Positions 6,621-11,786 of a stretch of 19,019 bases of DNA are shown in pieces. Under the pieces are notes generated by a model. That model saw nothing but the letters and a program-made list of their open reading frames with translations, searched no databases and was not told the DNA's origin. This DNA comes from Candidatus Nomurabacteria bacterium (GTDB lineage: Bacteria > Patescibacteriota > Minisyncoccia > Phycocordibacterales > UBA9973): the NCBI GenBank assembly GCA_943356455.1, contig CALRFB010000001.1:3801-22819 (forward strand). Reading direction: 5' to 3'. Numbering within the stretch: the first letter of the stretch is position 1; every line of letters starts with the position of its first letter. Made by a program: the position numbers and the translations under genes.

Positions 6621-6646
6621 CAAAACCCCTCTTGTGAGGGGTTTTG
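6621..6646. terminator. Terminator of the HU gene
   Basis: An 11-bp perfect stem CAAAACCCCTC/GAGGGGTTTTG with loop TTGT, 6 nt after the HU stop. The T-tract lies in the 3' arm. Confidence 0.85.
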
Positions 6647-6777
6647 TTATACTTAATTTTGCCAATGGCTATTGAAACTATGTGTAAATCTTTTTGGGTG
6701 TTGTACGTTACAAGGCTGTATTTTTTCAAATTTATGTTGTATAGTAACCGCCTAACGTACCTAAACAAGAAAATACT

Positions 6778-7167
6778 ATGGCAACCAACGAAACGAATAT
6801 CTGTGTGATATTCCTCCCCGACACGATTTCAGTAGACATCCACAATTGTGAAATGACTCAAAGGCAAGCGAAGAACCATGTCATAAAAAAAGCCAAAACT
6901 ATAGTGGATTTAAAAAATCTGCTTGAAGACGAAAAAGTTAAAAAAGTTATTTTTGACCCCATGCATCTCGAATTTGCTCGTCCGAAAACCAACGAGCGTA
7001 GAATTCTCATAGAACGTTTTAAAAAACTTGGTACAGGCAATGTAATCATGCATCACAACAGCAATGACTGGAAAGCGTCTCTGCAACAACACGAAATCCA
7101 AGATATCCGCAGCAAAGCACAGCATCTCACATCGACACTGCGACATCTTATCGAGCCCCATAGTTAG
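6778..7167 (+). CDS. Orphan soluble protein, 129 aa
   Basis: Not recognised. It begins with a hydrophobic strand (NICVIFLPDTISVDI), then a charged helical segment (MTQRQAKNHVIKKAKTIVDL), strand-like KKVIFDPMHLEF (about 55-66), NERRILIERFKKLG, a second core strand GNVIMHHNSND (about 87-97) and a helical C-terminus ending in a Leu-rich tract (HLTSTLRHLIEPHS). The alternating pattern suggests a small alpha/beta protein. There is no signal peptide or membrane helix. A -10-like TATAGT lies at 6740-6745 but lacks a good -35; the leader would be about 26 nt and has no Shine-Dalgarno. The stop codon is inside the terminator stem, so the last three codons are part of the hairpin. Confidence 0.65.
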   Translation: MATNETNICVIFLPDTISVDIHNCEMTQRQAKNHVIKKAKTIVDLKNLLEDEKVKKVIFDPMHLEFARPKTNERRILIERFKKLGTGNVIMHHNSNDWKASLQQHEIQDIRSKAQHLTSTLRHLIEPHS

Positions 7168-7178
7168 GGGCTTTTTTA
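7154..7178 (+). terminator. Terminator overlapping the end of gene 6778-7167
   Basis: Stem AGCCCC/GGGGCT (7154-7159 with 7167-7172), loop CATAGTTA minus its last bases, then TTTTTTA. The 5' arm codes for Glu-Pro and the first G of the 3' arm is the last base of the TAG stop codon. Confidence 0.75.
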
Positions 7179-7212
7179 TTTGCTTAAAATTATAAAAAAT
7201 ATTTTATTTTTG

Positions 7213-7283
7213 TGCGGAATACGGGAATCGAACCCGTGTCCGATGCTTGGGAAGCACCAGTTCTGCCACTAAACTAATTCCGC
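7213..7283 (-). tRNA. tRNA-Gly(CCC)
   Basis: Full cloverleaf on the minus strand, 71 nt: acceptor GCGGAAT/ATTCCGC, D-arm AGTTTAGTGGCAGAAC, anticodon stem GGTGC/GCATC with loop TTCCCAA (anticodon CCC), T-loop TTCGATT on a GGG/CCC-containing stem, discriminator A. CCA is not encoded. It lies downstream of tRNA-Pro but a hairpin separates the two. Confidence 0.95.
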
Positions 7284-7334
7284 TTTTTACGCCTGCTACT
7301 GACAATAAACCAACCATTACATTGTACATAAAAA

Positions 7335-7356
7335 GAAAAAACCAGCACATGCTGGT
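7335..7356 (-). terminator. Terminator between tRNA-Pro and tRNA-Gly
   Basis: Stem ACCAGC/GCTGGT (7341-7346 with 7351-7356), loop ACAT, followed on the minus strand by TTTTTTCTTTTT. It ends the tRNA-Pro transcript. Confidence 0.8.
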
Positions 7357-7368
7357 CTTTTCTCGGTG

Positions 7369-7439
7369 TCGGGGCGCCGGGAATCGAACCCGGCCCTTAT
7401 GTTCCCAAAACATATATACTACCGATATACTACGCCCCG
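7369..7439 (-). tRNA. tRNA-Pro(UGG)
   Basis: Minus strand, 71 nt: acceptor CGGGGCG/CGCCCCG, anticodon stem TATGT/ACATA with loop TTTGGGA (anticodon TGG), T-arm CCGGG/CCCGG with TTCGATT, discriminator A, no encoded CCA. C1 pairing with G72 is typical of bacterial tRNA-Pro. The D-stem is weak (GTAT with GTAT, two G-U pairs) and the variable loop is short. Confidence 0.93.
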
Positions 7440-7452
7440 AAATTGCCTTCCC

Positions 7453-7480
7453 ATACTAGCATATATATCGAATAAGTAAA
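7453..7480 (-). promoter_or_regulatory. Extended -10 promoter of tRNA-Pro
   Basis: Minus strand: -35 TTTACT (7475-7480), 16-bp spacer ending in TGC, -10 TAGTAT (7453-7458). The predicted start at about 7446 is 7 nt before the mature tRNA. Confidence 0.6.
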
Positions 7481-7488
7481 AAACTGTA

Positions 7489-8367
7489 TTAGGGTTGCAA
7501 TGCTTCTGACTCGGAGCCGTTGAGTAATATTTTAACCTTTTTAACTGTAGGAAATTGCATGAGCGTTTGTGTAATCTGCGCCCGAGCCTGTCCGACAAGA
7601 CAAGAGCCACCTGAAGGCAGGAAGTCGAAATCAGCGATTGCTACTCCCCCGCCAATAATCAGGCTTTTTACTGTAATACTGGAATCGACAACTGTTGTAT
7701 AACCAGCAGCTTTTTCGGTGGATGTTGGTCCGGTAAATAAATACTGTAGAGCTGTTTTTCCAACTGACGCCGTCTTTGGAACTTCCCTTTCAACCGCATA
7801 TACAAGGGAGCAATTTGCAGTATTTGGATTATTCAAACTATTTCCAAAATATACCTTTATTTTTGTAATTTCTTGTGGTGAAAAGGTAACGGGAACTTTT
7901 ATGGAGTGGCGAGTACCTTCGTTGTCGGACGGATTACTATTGCTAAATAAAACGTATCCAGCCAGTGCCCCATGAGTCAAAAAAGGGTCGATAGTGCCAG
8001 AAAATGTAACGAAGCTGGTAGTCATCCAGTCACCATGAGCAGAGATATACTTTTCAGCGAGCTTATTGTTGGCATTGTCATACACAGCAACAGGTGCAGT
8101 TGCTTCAAAAAACCAATTACCTTTTGCAGAACCAGACAACGATATCCCTATATTTGGATTAATAGTAGCCTGCGGTGCAGGCGTAGTCACAGAAATTAAA
8201 GATTCATCTGGGACCACGGGTTCGCCAGTCGGCTTTGTTGGATTTTCAGAAACTGGATCTTGAATGAGCGTATTTTGCTTCCCCATTCTGCCAATTACCA
8301 TAAATACCAAAGCTACCAAAACTATTGCTGCAACAATTGTCCATATTCCCGTATTTCCTTTATTCAT
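7489..8367 (-). CDS. Membrane-anchored Gmad2 / GerMN domain protein, 292 aa
   Basis: A signal-anchored extracytoplasmic protein. The frame opens at 8409, inside the end of yraN, but the ATG at 8367 (MNKGNTGIWT) is preferred: it directly precedes the membrane helix (9-26) and an extended -10 box lies exactly 6 nt upstream. After a Pro/Thr-rich linker (about 30-68) comes a Gmad2-type immunoglobulin-like domain (about 70-163, with ISLSGSAKGNWFFEATAPV and the HGDWMTTSFVTFSGTID segment), then a GerMN domain (about 166-288, with KIKVYFGN, KTALQYLFTGPTSTEKAAG, VGQARAQITQTLMQFPTVKKVKI and LNGSE). GerMN domains occur in spore-germination GerM and also in non-sporulating lineages such as CPR, where envelope or peptidoglycan binding is the usual suggestion. 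No terminator is evident; tRNA-Pro starts 50 nt downstream. Confidence 0.85.
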   Translation of the reverse strand: MNKGNTGIWTIVAAIVLVALVFMVIGRMGKQNTLIQDPVSENPTKPTGEPVVPDESLISVTTPAPQATINPNIGISLSGSAKGNWFFEATAPVAVYDNANNKLAEKYISAHGDWMTTSFVTFSGTIDPFLTHGALAGYVLFSNSNPSDNEGTRHSIKVPVTFSPQEITKIKVYFGNSLNNPNTANCSLVYAVEREVPKTASVGKTALQYLFTGPTSTEKAAGYTTVVDSSITVKSLIIGGGVAIADFDFLPSGGSCLVGQARAQITQTLMQFPTVKKVKILLNGSESEALQP

Positions 8368-8373
8368 ACGTAT

Positions 8374-8382
8374 ATCGTACCA
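8374..8382 (-). promoter_or_regulatory. Extended -10 element of the Gmad2/GerMN gene
   Basis: Minus strand TGG-TACGAT, hexamer at 8374-8379. With standard spacing the +1 is the A of the ATG at 8367, predicting a leaderless mRNA. The element lies within 30 nt of the yraN stop. No clear -35. Confidence 0.4.
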
Positions 8383-8396
8383 CCGAAGGTAATTAG

Positions 8397-8777
8397 TTAG
8401 TAAACACATTCATGATGACGTACGTAAGCCACTTTTCTATCAGCGTCGTATTCTATTGCTACTACGTCGATTTGCCACTCTCTATCGATAATCTTGTGTG
8501 TATCGGCATATATGAGACATGCCTTAGCAAGCTTTTTAATCTTATTACTGTGAACATTTTCCTCAGGCTTGATCAATGATGCACCGTCGTTATATCTGAT
8601 AGCTTTTACTTCAACAAAACGTATTTCACTTCCCTTGCTGGCCACTATGTCGATTTCCCCGCATTTTAGTGTAAAATTACGCTCAATAATGAAGTATCCT
8701 TTATTTACAAGGTATTTACAGGCAATATCTTCTCCTATTTTACCTAATTTTTGACTTGGTGACGTAAATTTCTTCAT
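8397..8777 (-). CDS. yraN: UPF0102 family protein YraN (nuclease-fold)
   Basis: YraN/UPF0102 proteins have a Holliday-junction-resolvase/restriction-endonuclease fold; their physiological role is not settled. The 126 residues match the family (about 120). Seen: KLGKIGEDIACKYLVNKGY (10-28), the catalytic-type motif GEIDIVA (40-46, Glu and Asp) and FVEVKA (54-59, the E-x-K), i.e. the E...D...ExK metal-binding pattern of this fold, then a Lys-rich helix (SNKIKKLAKACLIYADTH) and a final strand. All key residues are present. The -10 box TATTGT ends exactly 6 nt before the ATG, so the mRNA may be leaderless, and a parS-like palindrome fills the promoter spacer. The gene borders the candidate origin region. 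Confidence 0.92.
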   Translation of the reverse strand: MKKFTSPSQKLGKIGEDIACKYLVNKGYFIIERNFTLKCGEIDIVASKGSEIRFVEVKAIRYNDGASLIKPEENVHSNKIKKLAKACLIYADTHKIIDREWQIDVVAIEYDADRKVAYVRHHECVY

Positions 8778-8783
8778 ATCTAC

Positions 8784-8811
8784 ACAATATGCCTTTCACA
8801 TGAAATGGTAA
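8784..8811 (-). promoter_or_regulatory. Promoter of yraN with a parS-like site in its spacer
   Basis: Minus strand: -35 TTACCA (8806-8811), 16-bp spacer, -10 TATTGT (8784-8789). The predicted +1 is the A of the yraN ATG (8777). The palindrome 8794-8805 fills most of the spacer, so a protein bound there would block RNA polymerase. Confidence 0.5.
8794..8805. promoter_or_regulatory. parS-like palindrome 1
   Basis: TTTCACATGAAA, 11 of 12 identical to the parS core TTTCACGTGAAA. With copy 2 it forms a larger inverted repeat (arm CCATTTCATGTGAAA). It lies in the yraN promoter spacer. Confidence 0.65.
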
Positions 8812-8840
8812 TAAATTTTAAATTTATAACGTATAAACCA

Positions 8841-8852
8841 TTTCATGTGAAA
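8841..8852. promoter_or_regulatory. parS-like palindrome 2
   Basis: TTTCATGTGAAA, in the gene-free A+T-rich region, 47 bp from copy 1 and in inverted arrangement of the flanks with it. Confidence 0.65.
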
Positions 8853-8938
8853 CGTTTAATGGTATAAATTTATAAAAACCTTGATAAATAAGGATATAAT
8901 CATATCGGCCATGAATCCTATGTATAAAAAGTCGTCCT

Positions 8939-9060
8939 TTATCAACAATACACACATAGTTATCCACAGTTTTTGATGTTTATTCTACATACTTGGCTTA
9001 TTTACAAAGATATTTTAATCTATTTTATGATTATTTAATAAGTCTAATTACTTATTTGAA
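8939..9060. other. Candidate replication origin (DnaA boxes plus A+T-rich segment)
   Basis: The 410-nt gap between yraN and tRNA-Gly(GCC) holds no gene. It contains a perfect DnaA box TTATCCACA (8960-8968), a one-mismatch box TTATCAACA 21 bp upstream in the same orientation (8939-8947), and a two-mismatch TTATTTACA (8998-9006). Directly downstream, 9001-9060 has only 8 G/C in 60 bases, as expected of a DNA unwinding element. parS-like sites lie on both sides. Against it: only two good boxes, no dnaA or dnaN in the window, and no clean GC-skew switch. A second, smaller role as ordinary promoter spacer cannot be excluded. Confidence 0.45.
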
Positions 9061-9159
9061 TATCCATGTGACACGGGGATGCATTTTAGGGTTTAATTGT
9101 CCTTAACTTTGTCTTTTAAACGGTTTTTGACCCTTTGGGTTTATCGGGCACCTACAATA

Positions 9160-9180
9160 CAAAAAGCCCGTTTGGGCCTT
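9160..9180 (-). terminator. Terminator of tRNA-Gly(GCC)
   Basis: Stem GCCC/GGGC with loop GTTT (9166-9169 with 9174-9177), extended by A-T pairs around a bulged C, followed by TTTTT on the minus strand, 9 nt after the tRNA. Confidence 0.75.
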
Positions 9181-9188
9181 GTAATCTG

Positions 9189-9259
9189 TGCGGGTAGGGA
9201 GAATCGAACTCCCGTCTCATCCTTGGCAAGGACGTGTTCTACCACTAAACCATACCCGC
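9189..9259 (-). tRNA. tRNA-Gly(GCC)
   Basis: Minus strand, 71 nt: acceptor GCGGGTA/TACCCGC, D-arm GTTTAGTGGTAGAAC, anticodon stem CGTCC/GGATG with loop TTGCCAA (anticodon GCC), T-arm GGGAG/CTCCC with TTCGATT, discriminator A, no encoded CCA. Confidence 0.96.
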
Positions 9260-9274
9260 TTTATTTGTTGTGAA

Positions 9275-9303
9275 ATTATAACCATATTACTGCGATTTTG
9301 CAA
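9275..9303 (-). promoter_or_regulatory. Promoter of tRNA-Gly(GCC)
   Basis: Minus strand: -35 TTGCAA (9298-9303), 17-bp spacer, consensus -10 TATAAT (9275-9280). Predicted start about 9268, 9 nt before the tRNA. Confidence 0.8.
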
Positions 9304-9358
9304 TTACTTTTTACAAAAGTTAATAAAAGTGTTACTTTTAGCTATATTATTAATATAC

Positions 9359-9430
9359 GCACCCATGGTGAAATGGATATCACTACAGTCTTCGGAACTG
9401 TCATTGGGGGTTCGAATCCCTCTGGGTGCA
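9359..9430 (+). tRNA. tRNA-Arg(UCG)
   Basis: Plus strand, 72 nt: acceptor GCACCCA/TGGGTGC, D-arm GTGA/TCAC, anticodon stem ACAGT/ACTGT with loop CTTCGGA (anticodon TCG), T-arm GGGGG/CCCTC with TTCGAAT, discriminator A, no CCA encoded. It ends 12 nt before the cca ATG with no terminator between them, so tRNA-Arg and cca are probably cotranscribed. The A+T-rich upstream region offers several -10-like boxes (for example TATATT 9343-9348 with TTAATA 9320-9325) but no single clear promoter. Confidence 0.95.
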
Positions 9431-9436
9431 CAATAG

Positions 9437-9448
9437 TTTCATATGAAA
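9437..9448. promoter_or_regulatory. parS-like palindrome 3, over the cca start codon
   Basis: TTTCATATGAAA within a perfect 14-bp palindrome GTTTCATATGAAAC (9436-9449). The cca ATG (9443-9445) is inside it. Confidence 0.65.
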
Positions 9449-11047
9449 CAAAATCATATAGAAGATGCCAGGATACCGGACTACGTAAAAGATGTAAGTA
9501 ATCGGATCCAAGAAGCAGGGTATGAGGCGTATATAGTAGGGGGCTGTGTCAGAGACCTTGTCCTCGGTAGGGAACCAAAGGATTGGGATATTACGACAAA
9601 TGCAAAGCCCGAGGACGTTCAGGCTATTTTTGAAAAGACTGTTTACGAAAACCGATTTGGCACGGTGGCTGTTTGTATACCTACAAGAACAAGCGGAACA
9701 AAGCCTGACGGTGTAATTTCTAGTACAGAGAGCGGAGGTGGAGCAAGTGAGGGAAATGCTAGTGCAGAAGATGTAACATTGATTCAAAATATCTCTGAGG
9801 TTGAATATTACATCGTAGAAGTTACGACCTACCGTAAAGAAGCAGGGTATAGCGATAATAGGCATCCGGACAAGATAGAATTTTCAAAGACTATAGAGGA
9901 AGATCTGATGCGAAGAGATTTTACGATGAATGCATTAGCATACGACATATCTAAAGGACACTTAAAGGACATATATGGCGGTTTAAGAGACATTACTGAT
10001 AAAGTTATACGGACAGTAGGCAGTGCAGATGAACGCTTTGGGGAGGACGTTTTGCGCGTTTTAAGAGCTGTTCGCTTTTCATGTGAAATGAATTTTGCTA
10101 TTTCATATGAAACGCTCGAAGCTATTTCAAAACACTCAAGTAAATTGGGTACCATTTCACATGAAAGGATTCGTGATGAATTCATAAAAATTATCATGGC
10201 TGATGATCCAATGTCGGGTATTAGTCTTGCTATAAGACTTGGATTAAATAAGTTTATTGTCCCAGAACTTGAAGAAGGGGTAGGTTGCGAACAGAAAGGT
10301 GAACATATCTACGACGTTTTTGAACATATACTTCATGCACTAGGTCACGCAGCAGAAAAAAAGTGGCCTTTGGAAATAAGGCTTGCCGCACTATTTCACG
10401 ACATTGGCAAACCTAAAACCCGTCGCTGGGATGGCAGCAAGGCAGGAGGCAAGGGGAAGTACACATTTTACGGACATGAAGTTGTCGGCGCTCGTATGAC
10501 AAGAAAGATTTTGGAACGTCTACGTTTTTCACGTGAAATACAGGAGAACGTTTCGCGCTTTGTTAGATATCACATGTTTTTCTCGGATACTGAGACAATT
10601 ACGCTTTCTGCCGTACGGAGAACCATTGTTAATGTTGGAAGGGAACATATTTGGGACCTAATGAAGGTTCGTGAATGTGACAGGGTAGGAATGAAAAAGA
10701 AAGAAGCCCCTCTTCGTTTACGTAAATACCACGCCATGATAGAGGAAGCACTTCGTTCTCCAACATCTGTAGGTATGCTGAAAATAGATGGCAAATATCT
10801 AATTGAGGAGTTACACATGAAACCTGGGCCGCGCATGGGGTGGATTTTGCATGCCATGCTCGACTCATGCCTAGACGATGATTCAATAAATACAGTTGAG
10901 AAACTGTCTGAACGGGCCATTGAACTAGATAAACTTGATGATCAGACACTTAAATCTATGGGGGAAGCCGGCAAAAACGCCAAAGCAGAAAAGGAAGACG
11001 GAGAACTTGAAGAAATCAGAAAGAAGCACGGCATATATATGCATTAA
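9443..11047 (+). CDS. cca: CCA-adding tRNA nucleotidyltransferase with HD domain
   Basis: Class II polymerase-beta-type nucleotidyltransferase that adds or repairs the 3' CCA of tRNAs; needed here because none of the four tRNA genes in the window encodes CCA. Seen in its 534 residues: VGGCVRDLVLG (32-42), metal-binding DWD (47-49), RRDFTMNALAYD (157-168), ERFGEDVLRVLRAVRF (197-212), then an HD domain with ALFHDIGKPKTR (316-327) and H345, H377 downstream. A roughly 35-residue Ser/Gly-rich insertion (about 82-118) interrupts the catalytic domain before EVTTYR. The C-terminal tail is charged. Coding bases are unusually G-rich, and AGA/AGG/ATA codons are frequent compared with clpP, rny or pnp. 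Four parS-like palindromes lie inside the gene and one covers its start. It directly follows tRNA-Arg. No Shine-Dalgarno. Confidence 0.95.
   Translation: MKQNHIEDARIPDYVKDVSNRIQEAGYEAYIVGGCVRDLVLGREPKDWDITTNAKPEDVQAIFEKTVYENRFGTVAVCIPTRTSGTKPDGVISSTESGGGASEGNASAEDVTLIQNISEVEYYIVEVTTYRKEAGYSDNRHPDKIEFSKTIEEDLMRRDFTMNALAYDISKGHLKDIYGGLRDITDKVIRTVGSADERFGEDVLRVLRAVRFSCEMNFAISYETLEAISKHSSKLGTISHERIRDEFIKIIMADDPMSGISLAIRLGLNKFIVPELEEGVGCEQKGEHIYDVFEHILHALGHAAEKKWPLEIRLAALFHDIGKPKTRRWDGSKAGGKGKYTFYGHEVVGARMTRKILERLRFSREIQENVSRFVRYHMFFSDTETITLSAVRRTIVNVGREHIWDLMKVRECDRVGMKKKEAPLRLRKYHAMIEEALRSPTSVGMLKIDGKYLIEELHMKPGPRMGWILHAMLDSCLDDDSINTVEKLSERAIELDKLDDQTLKSMGEAGKNAKAEKEDGELEEIRKKHGIYMH
10077..10088. 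promoter_or_regulatory. parS-like palindrome 4, inside cca
   Basis: TTTCATGTGAAA; read in the cca frame as TTT-TCA-TGT-GAA (Phe-Ser-Cys-Glu, residues 212-215). Confidence 0.65.
10101..10112. promoter_or_regulatory. parS-like palindrome 5, inside cca
   Basis: TTTCATATGAAA, 24 bp after copy 4 and in the same codon register (Ile-Ser-Tyr-Glu, residues 220-223). Confidence 0.65.
10155..10166. promoter_or_regulatory. parS-like palindrome 6, inside cca
   Basis: TTTCACATGAAA, 54 bp after copy 5, same register (Ile-Ser-His-Glu, residues 238-241). Confidence 0.65.
10527..10538. promoter_or_regulatory. parS core palindrome 7, inside cca
   Basis: TTTCACGTGAAA, identical to the 12-bp core of the bacterial parS consensus TGTTTCACGTGAAACA. 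Same codon register as copies 4-6 (Phe-Ser-Arg-Glu, residues 362-365). Confidence 0.75.
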
Positions 11048-11107
11048 TCACATATATAAATATGTATGAATTTATTTTGTAATAGTTTTACTTCTAGCTA
11101 TTTATAA

Positions 11108-11659
11108 CTAATTGTTTTTCTTAAGAAATTTTTCTATTTTTGGAGATATAATAGCGACGCAGTACGGTTGATTGGGGTTTTTTGAATAGTAGTCCTGGTG
11201 ATAGTCTTCCGCTGGATAAAAGACATGGAGATGGCTGATGTCCGTTACAATCGGATCATTCCAGTTTTCCTGAGCCTCGGTATGGGCATCTTCAGCTATA
11301 TTCTTTTGCTCATCACTTGTATAGAAAACAGCCGAACGATATTGTGTGCCGACATCACCACCTTGTTTATTTAATGTTGTCGGATCATGTATTTCAAAAA
11401 AAATCTTAAGTAATGCCTCAAGAGAAATCTTTGTCGGGTCAAAATCCAGCTTCACAACTTCGGCATATACCGTTGTGCCGGAGCAGACTTCTTCATAAGT
11501 AGGTGCACGCTGGTCTTCTAATGCCAAATTGTCATTATCACTTTTTGCATAACCACTCGTTATTTTCAATACACCTTCAACTTTTTTGTATAACGCCTCG
11601 ATGCACCAGAAACAGCCACCCGCTAAAACAATCGATTGGTGATTGGACTCAATACTCAT
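11108..11659 (-). CDS. msrA: Peptide methionine sulfoxide reductase MsrA
   Basis: Reduces the S-epimer of methionine sulfoxide in proteins, using a catalytic cysteine and thioredoxin-type reductant. The 183 residues match the family. Seen: AGGCFWCIEA (13-22) with catalytic Cys16 and a second Cys19, SGTTVYAEVVKLDFDP, IHDPTTLNKQGGDVGTQYRS (the conserved HDPTT and DVGTQYRS blocks), and EDYHQDYYSKNPNQPYC near the C-terminus, whose Cys is a likely resolving residue. No MsrB fusion and no signal peptide, so it acts in the cytoplasm. The start at 11659 (MSIESNHQSI) is supported by an extended -10 exactly 6 nt upstream, which predicts a leaderless mRNA. Its upstream neighbour xth is on the same strand but ends in its own terminator. 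Confidence 0.96.
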   Translation of the reverse strand: MSIESNHQSIVLAGGCFWCIEALYKKVEGVLKITSGYAKSDNDNLALEDQRAPTYEEVCSGTTVYAEVVKLDFDPTKISLEALLKIFFEIHDPTTLNKQGGDVGTQYRSAVFYTSDEQKNIAEDAHTEAQENWNDPIVTDISHLHVFYPAEDYHQDYYSKNPNQPYCVAIISPKIEKFLKKNN

Positions 11660-11665
11660 GTACGC

Positions 11666-11674
11666 ATTGTAGCA
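11666..11674 (-). promoter_or_regulatory. Extended -10 element of msrA
   Basis: Minus strand TGC-TACAAT (hexamer 11666-11671). Standard spacing puts +1 on the A of the msrA ATG. No recognisable -35. Confidence 0.55.
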
Positions 11675-11701
11675 GAATTGTCATTACATTTATTCCAAAA
11701 T

Positions 11702-11730
11702 AAAAAACCCAGCGCCACCACTCGCCGGGT
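11702..11730 (-). terminator. Terminator of xth
   Basis: Stem ACCC/GGGT (11707-11710 with 11727-11730) plus GCG/CGC (11712-11714 with 11723-11725) around one mismatch, followed by TTTTTTA on the minus strand. It lies 57 nt after the xth stop. Confidence 0.7.
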
Positions 11731-11786
11731 CTTAACCACTTATTGAAACAATATTTTTTATAGTATACACCAGAGGATACAGTGCA

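Noticed and set aside
7247..7459. Open frames over the tRNA-Gly/tRNA-Pro pair on both strands
   Set aside because: Structural RNA genes and their terminator account for the sequence.
9264..9275. Possible further parS-like site TTTGTTGTGAAA
   Set aside because: Two mismatches in the palindrome and loss of symmetry; kept out of the count.
9188..9436. Plus-strand open frame across 9188-9436
   Set aside because: It runs through tRNA-Gly and tRNA-Arg, both with complete cloverleaves.
10811..10822. Possible eighth site TTACACATGAAA in cca
   Set aside because: One mismatch breaks the left arm and the codon register differs from the other internal sites; not counted.
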